Positions 53,701-64,000 of a stretch of 64,000 nt of DNA are shown here, piece by piece. The DNA comes from Aplysia californica (Eukaryota; Mollusca; Gastropoda; Aplysiida; Aplysiidae): contig NW_004797350.1 of assembly GCF_000002075.1 (NCBI RefSeq), positions 1,048,499 to 1,112,498 of the forward strand. The letters run 5' to 3'. The notes below the pieces were generated by a model. It had not been told where the DNA came from. It saw only the letters and a program-made list of their open reading frames with translations, and made no database searches. The position numbers and the translations under genes are program-made. Every line of letters begins with the position of its first letter. Position 1 is the stretch's first letter.

Positions 53701-56517
53701 CTTATATACTGAAAGTCCATCTTCTCAAAATAGTCCTTCCCTCATATGAATTACATTGTATGTTCTTGGAGAGGAAAGTCAGGTGGGGATAGTTATGAAC
53801 CTGAGGGAGTATGTGGCCGTTACAGCAGGTTTGACTGTAGTTTGATATCCTTAGGAAAGGTACTTATGCCTCTCTTCCTTAGTTTACCGATCTACAGATA
53901 GGTACTTGGTAATCAGTAGAAACAGAATACGTGAACGATTATGTTTCTAATAGGCAAGATTGCTCTGTGTGTGTGTGTGTGTGTGTGTTTGTGTTTGTGT
54001 GTGTAAAGGGTGGGGGGGAGGAATTAGCTGGTGAATTTTGAGTGAATATACTGGAAGCTCAGGTAGTTATTGTGAAATCATGTAAGGATTTTCTTTTATC
54101 TGTTGGAAGACATGATTGACATTGAGAAAGTGCTTTCACCTTTCAAGATTAATTTGTGTTTGAAGAAAGGTTCAATCAAAGCTGGTTTTTCTTAAAAATA
54201 ATCCTAAATATATGCATTCGTTTTATTTTCAGACGGCAACACTGGACCATTTCTACAAGGACAACAAAGGTATCGTTAACAGCGTCTGGTACAGCCAGGG
54301 CCATCTCTTCACCGGGGGAATGGACAAACTGGTCCGCTGCTACAATGCTGAGGTCAGTGAGAGAGAACCCATTCTGGTCTTTGTTAGGCTACTCTTATTT
54401 CTGTGTCTGTCGGTGATTTGTATATATTCTTAGTGACGTTCCAGATTAGGTAATTGAGCTTGCTATATGGTGTTAAGAATAGTTGGAGGGTGCTGCTAGC
54501 AGGTCCTTTTGTTTTACTGTCTCTGTCATTTCTATCAGTCTGTCTTGCTTTTTCCAAGAGCCCCAAGAGCCAATTCACCATTATCTTATTGATATGCCTG
54601 TTTTGGATTGGAGCAAATGATTCTTGCAGTATAGAGTCATCCATACTTGTACCCTCTTCCACTTTTACTTTTATGGTCATTGAAGGTTGTCACTGGTTAC
54701 TCTTGTTTCTTTGCTGCCTACTGTGGTTTCTGTCTGTCCTGCTTTTTTTCCTTCCAATATGTAGTGGGTGTTACCATGTCAGTTTACTCTTTCTTTGTTT
54801 CTATAATGCTCCGATCATATATGTGTCGGTGGCAAAGAGCTCATTGATGACTTTGATTATGAAGGAATACTGCATCTCTAGGAGTTTTTGATTAAAAAAA
54901 AAAATTAAAACAAGGAAGAAATGGAATATGAAATGATCTCCTCGGCCTTCGACCTTGTTGCTGAAATAGCCTGGTGTCTGAATGATGTATGCGGGTGGTT
55001 GGATGGTGCCTCTGGCAGCTCCGTCCTACTTCTTTACTTTCACTGTGTTGTTTCTGTTTGTCTGTCTTACTTTTTCCCCAGCACTGAATGACAATTATTG
55101 TAGCGGGTGGTTGGTGGGTGCTCTGGTGTGGTTTGCTCCTTCTTTCCTATCAAACATCTATCGTCCTAATCTCCCCTTCTTCTTTTTTATGTTTGTTACT
55201 CTCTTGTAACAACTCTAATCTTCTGGCGCTCATGACCTTATGCAGGTGCGAGCGCCATAAAACCTTTTCTAAAACTGAAACTTAACGATTATTGTGTGGA
55301 TGTGCTTTTTCGTATTCAAACAAACAATAAACGATATATTCATTTTTTTCTCCAGACTCGCAAACTTGTTCAGGTCTACTTCGGTGCTGACAGAGGAGTG
55401 ATCACCAAACTCTTGGTCCATGACAATATGGTATGTGCATTTGAAAAATTGTCTTTAAGTTCATCATCGTCATCATCAAGTGCTAGATCTGCAACAGATA
55501 TCGGCGGTCATGGTTCTCCATTCTTTCCTTTGCTCGGATGTTCTTAAAAAAGCTACATTGCCCTGATGTTTCCCTGTCACCCTTCAGTTTAGGTTCTCCA
55601 AGTAGACTGCTCAGGGCTTACCCCTGCCTCATTTGCCTTCCGTTTTGCCAGTGAGAGCTAGATGTTCAAGGCCGTTTTAAGTTGAGAGAGCTTCGATCAC
55701 AGGATTCCTAATCCTAGTTGCCTCTATAGTAGAATGATGCTTGGAAAAAGTGAAAGATGATGCATTTGTATGAATTTGTGATTTTGTTGGTTGTTTAGTA
55801 AGAATAACAGAATTCTTGCATCATTTGTTTACCTTTATTTGCATGTGCATGTTGTGATCATGTAGAAAATACGTAATTTGCATGCAATTTTTTTTTTTTT
55901 CCAGCTGATAACGGGCACTTCAAGTGGTTCGGTGGATATGATGGAGCTAGACCTGACTGCAGAACACAAATGTCATGTGAGTTGCAAGAGCTGTAAAACT
56001 CTCACTTATCTATAAACTGAACACTTTAATTCAATCTCTTTGAAAATGGAAAATATGTGCCTTTGTTGTATGCATATCCAGTACTGATGGGAAGTGTGGG
56101 TCGGTGCTTGTTAGCTTTCATGCTGGAAGGAGGTTTGATTCCTTTATGTGGGTCTGGTTCATCATAATATCGTCCATATTGAAATCTTGCCTTTTCTGTT
56201 GCTGTGGTCTTCTGAATATGAAGTGTGATAGAATGAAGGTATTAGGTAAAGTTTGTATCACGAAATGCATGCAACAATGTAGAAGTTACCTTTATATGAG
56301 CTTATTAGCTTATTTCAGTTGGCATTTTTTGAGCTACTGTGATCTTAAAGGTATAAAATGCTGGACAAAAATGTTTTGAAAGATACTTAACTCTGGATGT
56401 AACTGATCATTTATCTGGATTTCGTCCTTTCAGAAATCTGGCTGTGGTCTCAATTTTGGCAGCAGACGTCATCTCTTTTGGCACCTTCTGAATGACCACG
56501 GCATCTCCAAAGCATAG
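32964..56517 (+). CDS. ZNF106: Zinc finger protein 106 homolog (C2H2 fingers plus WD40 region)
   Basis: I place 20 exons: 32964-33101, 34218-34276, 34904-35050, 36296-37924, 39079-40526, 41126-41283, 41648-41699, 43822-44465, 45351-45483, 47676-48056, 48825-49314, 49871-50396, 50999-51118, 51554-51682, 52512-52700, 53531-53593, 54233-54352, 55356-55430, 55905-55976, 56434-56517. All phases join, giving 2218 codons (vertebrate ZNF106 is about 1880). Order: C2H2 fingers at about residues 31-115 (CDLC..H..H; CELCGVT..HISGDKH), a disordered Ser-rich middle, a coiled coil near 1141-1210 (MAELLLLSEREEHVKQEM), a WD40-like region at about 1890-2190 and a final finger (CHKSGC..H..H). Vertebrate ZNF106 has the same order and similar finger spacing (known). 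That family is nuclear and linked to RNA processing. The start is uncertain: the reading frame is open upstream to 32895 and a short exon at 32064 may precede it. Confidence 0.85.
34218..35050 (+). other. ZNF106: ZNF106 homolog: N-terminal C2H2 finger exons
   Basis: Finger 1 is split over 33101/34218 (C-x2-C-x12-H-x5-H once spliced). Finger 2 lies in 34904-35050 (CELC, then HISGDKHQKN). The spacing of both fingers equals that of vertebrate ZNF106, and HISG..H is the family's characteristic second-finger end. Finger 1 depends on a GC donor at 33102. Confidence 0.8.
35625..35772 (+). repeat. (TC)n microsatellite
   Basis: About 145 bp of TC dinucleotides with a T-run near 35711, in a ZNF106 intron. 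The Glu/Arg open frame on the minus strand is an artefact. Confidence 0.9.
35985..36085 (+). repeat. Interspersed repeat, partner of 48255-48385
   Basis: TGGTCACTGGGGTGTGTCCT, then TGAACAAGACA, matches the reverse complement of the stretch near 48330-48370. Both are in introns of the same gene. Confidence 0.5.
36296..40526 (+). other. ZNF106: ZNF106 homolog: two large low-complexity exons
   Basis: Exon 36296-37924 (543 codons) opens RDKKSNWNPPQWKKN, is rich in Trp, Gly and Asn early on, then has a charged helix (LERAERLCVELRKKREAAQA). Exon 39079-40526 starts with a conserved-looking segment (ERVQLAKILQSREEPRAALR, then IKLEDLSQHVRDQI), a Lys run (VKKKKKKRDK) and long Ser/Pro stretches with SKSP-type repeats. 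The matching place in vertebrate ZNF106 has a short conserved helix before a disordered region. Confidence 0.75.
42183..43540 (+). mobile_element. 5'-truncated LINE with an intact RNase H and zinc-knuckle segment
   Basis: It is open for 436 codons to the stop at 43491-43493. The start retains the last part of a reverse transcriptase (KLERKQNEAARIITSCS). An RNase H domain follows, with its acidic set: WTDGSAKQG (Asp), SYRAELVAL (Glu), HVYTDSRSAV (Asp) and PGHAGLAGNEEVD (His, Asp). The end has a CxxC..H..C knuckle (CRACKEEDETMDHVFLRC). RNase H-bearing non-LTR elements belong to the I/R1/Jockey side of the LINE tree (known). The upstream codon 42183 is only where the open frame begins, not a true start. 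It lies in the ZNF106 intron 41700-43821, same strand. A GA run follows the stop. Confidence 0.85.
43621..43790 (+). repeat. Tandem duplication, two units of about 86 bp
   Basis: GCCTGGACAGCCCTTCATAT, then TTTGTTATTAAGAAAAG, then a T-rich TTTATGGGTCT, is repeated at 43708 (GCTTGGACAGCCCTTCAATT, then TTTGTTATTAAGAAAAG). The second unit runs into the polypyrimidine tract before the ZNF106 exon at 43822. Confidence 0.7.
45759..47249. mobile_element. Non-autonomous hAT-like element
   Basis: The ends are CAGGGTCCCCACC (left) and GGTGGGGACCCTG (right), 13-bp perfect inverted repeats. Next to them are reiterated sub-terminal motifs (GTCGGGAAA on the left, GGTCTTGAAAAAAATTT on the right). The flanks CAAATCTA and AATCTAAA share AATCTA, consistent with a worn 8-bp duplication. 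A poly-G run lies near 46281. It fills much of the ZNF106 intron 45484-47675. Confidence 0.7.
48110..48385 (-). repeat. Interspersed repeat with (ATAC)n tract
   Basis: An ATAC/ATAA run (about 48164-48240) is followed by a unique body that matches 35985-36085 in reverse (GGACACACCCCAGTGACC). It lies in a ZNF106 intron. Confidence 0.55.
52030..52150 (+). repeat. SINE-like repeat (short GGGTGGTTG family), partial
   Basis: GTGGGTGGTTGACGGGTGAT, then the ATCAAACATCTATTGTCC block and TTGTTACTCTTTTGTAGC. The tail is cut by the MITE that follows. Confidence 0.55.
52183..52442. mobile_element. MITE, partner of 7635-7885
   Basis: The inverted ends are CAGATCACTACCTCAGAATT and, reversed, CAGATATCTCACTACCTTAG (one two-base difference in spacing). 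The interior is AT-rich. It accounts for the C-terminal half of a 171-codon minus-strand open frame whose other half is antisense to a ZNF106 exon. Confidence 0.65.
55102..55287 (+). repeat. Full-length short SINE with target duplication
   Basis: It starts AGCGGGTGGTTGGTGGGTGC and ends with the shared tail TGGCGCTCATGACC, GGTGCGAGCGCCA and TAAAACC..AAAACTGAAAC. ATTATTGT lies on both sides (55094-55101, 55288-55295). GGCGCTC and GAGCGCC in the tail can pair as a hairpin. It has no clear tRNA head. It lies in a ZNF106 intron. Confidence 0.7.
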
Positions 56518-59156
56518 CTTCAAATACGACTGTAATCAGGAGCTTTTTTTTTACATGTTTAACAGGATGGATGCCTGGTACTCATTGAAAATGAAAATTT
56601 TATCCTCTTATTCTCAAATGCCAGTGAGGATGAAATATATTGTTTCTGATCGGGGGTAAGACAACTCGAAGGCTTCATTACAATGCCAATGTATGAACTT
56701 TTACTGGGGATTTTATCATGTTAGAAAAAAAAAAAGATTATTTTATCTGAAGTATTCAGTCATATGCCTGATATAGGCCATTTTATGAGTAATGGATATG
56801 TATTACTTATCTCACTCGTAGAACACAGCACCTATCTTAGTGAAAATCTCGTTAAATAGACCAGGTTTGTTGTATAAATAGATAGAAGATGATCATGACA
56901 GTACTGTGGATGGACTCTGACACAATTTATATTTACGCCTCACTTTTAAATCAAGTTCCATAAAACCAAATGGATGGTTTGTGAGCTCTCTGGTTTGGCT
57001 GCCACTTCTATACCTTCTCATCATGACCGTTGTCCCCATCTGATTCTTTCAAAAGATTTCTTTAACCCTATCCGTACGCCTGGGGTCATTTTGTACCCCA
57101 AGGGTTGTATTCTTCACATTTTAGAATATTTCTAGTGCGAAGATCTCTTTGAAACTTTCAGTATTTCTCAAAAAATCATTTTGACAGACTGCTATGCAAA
57201 GCGTATGGATAGGATTAATGAGTAAATTTCCTCTTTGGAAGTGGTGGCACAGAGTTCTGCACGTTGTGTGGATATGATAGTAGTGCTCCCTGTTCGTACA
57301 TTGCTTACTTAATATGTTGTCACATCACCAAATGTCCTATATCAGCATACACGCAGTAAATTTTGTAACGTATGTACAGACACTTGCTGTTTAGTGTTTA
57401 ATGTTTGTATCTTAAAATAGCTTAAGGATTTTTTAAATATATGGGATAGCTGGGTGGGAAAAAAACTCCCCCAACTTCTCTGTTTGCTTTGTCTTTAATA
57501 CTTTCCATAGTGCACTTGTTCACTCAGCTGCTTTCTCTTGATATTATTTTGCCATTGCTGCTTTGTGATTTGACCTTGACCTACCTCTTTTGCTGTTGAG
57601 CAGCACGGGTAGTTTTGTGCCATGTGTACAGAGCAGCGGCGACCAATCAAATGCTGATCTCTTCTTGATGCTAGCAACCTTGTTTTGAATGGTCTACAAG
57701 TTTTAAAATCAAAATGCTTTCCATTATTTGATAACACTTACTCCCTGCATCAAGCTTAATTCAAACGATGAGCTGGTTTGAACAGCCACACACTGTGATA
57801 TTTTCTGGTAATAATGAACTGTAGTAAAGAATTTTGCTTGTTGGATCAGACTTTTACTCAAAGAAATCCTGCTTTTTAGGGGTCAAATCTTTTGGACAAA
57901 AGAAATTTTAAGTCTGAAAGTTTTCATCAGCTACTCCACAAAATGTTTTATATCTTACCTGAAACTACTAAAAAATGAACTGTTTTCTCATTGCTAAATA
58001 CTTCAGTCTTGTAATGCTGTTGTTTTTTATACGATAGCCTGTGTGGCAGCCACTGCTCGAAGTAGGTACGGTTAGATCATTTTGCTTTGAATTCTTTACT
58101 TGAAACCCTGTTAGGGAATATGCTGTTTATAAAAAGTAGTGGCTATGCAGCAAGTCGCGACCGTAGTGCTTTCTTTTCCTATCTTCATTTTTTTTAACAT
58201 TGAAAATGTGACTTTTTTTAAAGCTCACTCTTTGTTTTGAACTGTTTTCACTGTTAGTAAAAATGGAGATAGGACAAGAAAGCGCCGAGGTCTCAAAGTC
58301 GGGTTTGGAACTTTTGCCATCTTTTTAGAAGTCTTAAGTTGCTGGCTTTGTTGCTGTATGTATTGCTTAGAGGCTCTTTCTGGGGAAGTGTATGTTAATG
58401 ACGTGCTCTCACGCATAGATCTTGATTAGGTGTAACTTTGGTTGGCTTAATTTGGCTTCTTTTGGTGCAAATTGGTGGTGATTTCTGACTTACATTTTTT
58501 TTAGCATCGGTACCTGTAATGGAAACACTTTTAATGCATGACTTTGAAGGCTCACAAGCATCACACTGTGGCTCGCTCAAAGGTAAAAGTTATGCAGTCA
58601 CGGTAAGATGCAGCTTAATACCACGTAGAAAATGTATTGTAAAAATAATTAGTAAATGCTTTTAAGTCTTTACCGGAGCCCACAGCACTTGTCACCAGAG
58701 TTCCCTTGGGTTGACTGCTATATATTTACTCAACCTCACATTGAGGCGTGATGTTTAGTGCAGAGCAGGCTAAAGGTAGTGCATGCTCTTGGCTAGTGTA
58801 CTCCCGTGGGGTACTGTATGTTTGTATGACCTAATAATACTTATACTTCAAGCTTCACAGAGTTGATCGTGGTTTTTATTCACCATGGATATCTGCAAAG
58901 AGATCTGTGGTGTCTGTTTCGGCAATTGCACTTTTCTCCCCTCTTTATCAGAATTTTAATGATGATTGTTCCGGTTGTACTTTTTTATGGTACCATATTT
59001 TATGTTGATCTGTTGCGAGGACTTGTTGTTTGAAATGAGATAGTCCTTTATATGTGTGTTCTACTTTTTTCAGTATTTTATACCTTTTGCAAGCCAAGTA
59101 TTTCACCCTCATGTTCCGAGCTGTGCTGATCATGATATATAAAGAATTACAATAAA
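56518..59156 (+). other. ZNF106: Probable 3'-UTR of the ZNF106 homolog and its AATAAA
   Basis: AT-rich, with no exon-like frame. The first convincing AATAAA in a cleavage-like context is at 59151-59156 (TATAAAGAATTACAATAAAT). The true end could be earlier. A 2.6-kb UTR is plausible for this gene, but is inferred. Confidence 0.4.
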
Positions 59157-60004
59157 TTACGGTTACATTTTTTTCCTGTATGAACGAGTGATTCTACGCA
59201 CAAGTGCTGCGTGCTGATGATTTTCACTTTCCCTCCTCGCACATTTTGTTGAGGAACGCGTGTGTATCACTGTCAGAGCATAATCCTTTTTTGTATTCAT
59301 TCACTTGTACTGCTGATCAAAAATTATATAAAAATTAAAAATGAAGAAAACTGTGATAAAATATATGTATTTCAGTTTTTCTTTTTATCGTTTTAATGAG
59401 GTAATATAGACGATAGTATTGTGTTTGGTGGGTGTTTCTAGCTCCCTGTTTTCTTGTTAAAGTGCTTGCATTTACAATAGTGAATTGTTTCTTCCTTTTT
59501 TTTTCTTTCTTACTTTCTTCTATTCTCTCATCACTCAGCAAAATATTCTGCCTTCCAAAGATCTAGTTGTTTTATCTCTCTCAACCCAGGTTGGCCTTGA
59601 CAGGCAAGGTCAGAAGTCAGACTCCTAAATGATCTAAAGTGTGTCAGTGGGGGCGTGAAAACACGTACATTTAAAGAAAAAAAGATCTAATACAGCCTTT
59701 GGGTCTTGACAGATGGTTTTAAAGCTGTATGCATGATACAAATTCCAATGACCAAGTGTATAAGGTAATAGAGTGGCGAACTTCTAGTAGAACACTTTGA
59801 AATTATGACCCATGGTATTTAGAAGAGTTGTCAACTTCAATGTCAGCGTTTGAAATGACTCATTGAACTCATTGTGTGTATAGTATAGCTGCCCACATTA
59901 ACTCTTCGAAATGACCTATACTGTGAGAGAGGTAAACTGCAACATCAACTCTTTAAAATTACGCACACCAGTCAACATCAGCACTTCAAAATGACTCGTG
60001 GCGT
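59157..60004. other. Intergenic stretch between two converging genes
   Basis: Reiterated phrases such as TTCAAAATGACTC / TTTGAAATGACTCATTG / TTCGAAATGACC with ...GTGTGTAG occur about every 60-100 bp from 59800 to 60330. This suggests a decayed tandem repeat, split by the SINE at 60005. No gene is seen. Confidence 0.4.
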
Positions 60005-60265
60005 GTAAGGTTGTTCCCGCATCCGATCCGGACATTGGGGATTGCTTTGTTAGTGAGACAACTTCCTGGGCCTTCGGCATATTGTGGTAGGGTGGCAGTT
60101 CCTTTCCACTCTGCCTTTACTTCCCCAACTTGAAGTCAGGTACCCATTACTGCTGCGCTGGGTGGGCAGGAGGGGGCGAAAAAAATCTGTGTCCGAACCG
60201 TGGCTCTAACCCTGACTTTCCACTTTGGAGACGAGCGCACTAACCGCTCCGCCACCGCACGCTCT
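60005..60265 (-). repeat. tRNA-derived SINE
   Basis: Minus-strand head: GCGTGCGGTGGCGGAGCGGT, TAGTGCGCTCGTC (A box like a class II tRNA) and GGTTAGAGCC (decayed B box). The body CCACCCTACCACAATATGCC and GGAAGTTGTCTCACTAAC runs down to about 60005. It is not a functional tRNA gene: the B box is degenerate and there is no closing acceptor stem. Confidence 0.6.
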
Positions 60266-60449
60266 AATGGTGTGTAGAGTAATAGTAAAGTGGTCAACAT
60301 CAACACTACGAGATGACCCATGGTGTGTAGAATAGAGTGGTTAACTTCCTCTTCAACAATGTTTCATGATGACATTCCAAAGGTGCAGGAGAAAAAAAAA
60401 ATACGAGTCAGTACATGGTCTTAAACTTGATCAGTGAGACAATTTGATT

Positions 60450-60455
60450 TTTATT
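60450..60455 (-). promoter_or_regulatory. Poly(A) signal (AATAAA on the minus strand)
   Basis: TTTATT on the plus strand, about 95 bp beyond the GH9 stop codon at 60549-60551. Confidence 0.55.
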
Positions 60456-60548
60456 TGAACAACATATCGGTACTATTGCTACATGAACCTCGAGAATAAA
60501 AAATTTCCATCCAGAGGTAAAAATTGTACATGTCCTGTTGTTGACCTT

Positions 60549-64000
<3,452 letters not shown>

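Larger units (their letters stand above)
49871..56517 (+). other. ZNF106: ZNF106 homolog: WD40-like region and last finger
   Basis: Nine exons encode repeated GH/WD-type units: VFDIQVMNRLLFVGHRNHGV, VAVLGMNGQMVILDQ, LLYIGTNTGEISVFD, IHCMAPAQEGFTKLLCVAAQ, LRILVGHSKTA, LVYSGSGDSTV, LFTGGMDKLVRCYNAE, LITGTSSGSVDMMELD. Every exon junction from 50396 on is in phase 0, so most are symmetric. The closing finger is C-x4-C-x12-H-x4-H, as in vertebrate ZNF106. WD40 exons fold as a propeller that binds protein partners (known for the fold). Confidence 0.8.

Overview
The window looks like nuclear DNA of an animal, most likely a mollusc and probably a gastropod (inference). It is AT-rich and intron-rich, with GT-AG introns, and is crowded with SINEs, 5'-truncated LINEs, DNA-transposon relics, long (GT)n/(GA)n/poly-G tracts and a palindromic AGATCT/TCTAGA hexamer repeat. 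It carries two recognisable animal genes: a homolog of zinc finger protein 106 and a family 9 endoglucanase, an enzyme that molluscs are known to encode.

Layout. 0-3 kb: the last exon (2285-2491, +), and perhaps an earlier exon (285-367), of a gene I cannot name. 5.4-6.7 kb: a chimera of two DNA transposons joined at a poly-G tract. 7.0-13.6 kb: three exons of an unrecognised minus-strand gene (stop at 7068) whose introns hold a hAT-like element inserted into a SINE with an exact 8-bp target duplication, a pogo-like element with TA ends, and local duplications. 13.6-28.6 kb: no host gene that I can support. This is a repeat-dense tract of foldback elements, hexamer clusters, a LINE relic, tRNA-derived SINEs and an unusual family of very short palindromes flanked by 8-bp duplications. 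28.6-32.0 kb: quiet AT-rich DNA.

32.0-59.2 kb: the ZNF106 homolog (+). I could place 20 coding exons whose phases all join (2218 codons from the in-frame ATG at 32964). It has two N-terminal C2H2 fingers, a long Ser/Pro-rich middle, a coiled coil, a C-terminal seven-part WD40-like region and a final C2H2 finger, the same order as vertebrate ZNF106. Its introns hold a 5'-truncated LINE with an intact RNase H segment, a hAT-like element, MITEs and SINEs.

59.2-60.4 kb: intergenic DNA with a tRNA-derived SINE. 60.4-64.0 kb: the four 3' exons of a GH9 endoglucanase on the minus strand, running off the right edge. ZNF106 and the GH9 gene converge (tail to tail) and have no obvious functional link.

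The most novel signal is the 14-46 bp palindrome family (18.9-21.8 kb). It looks like a transposable element reduced to little more than its terminal inverted repeats.
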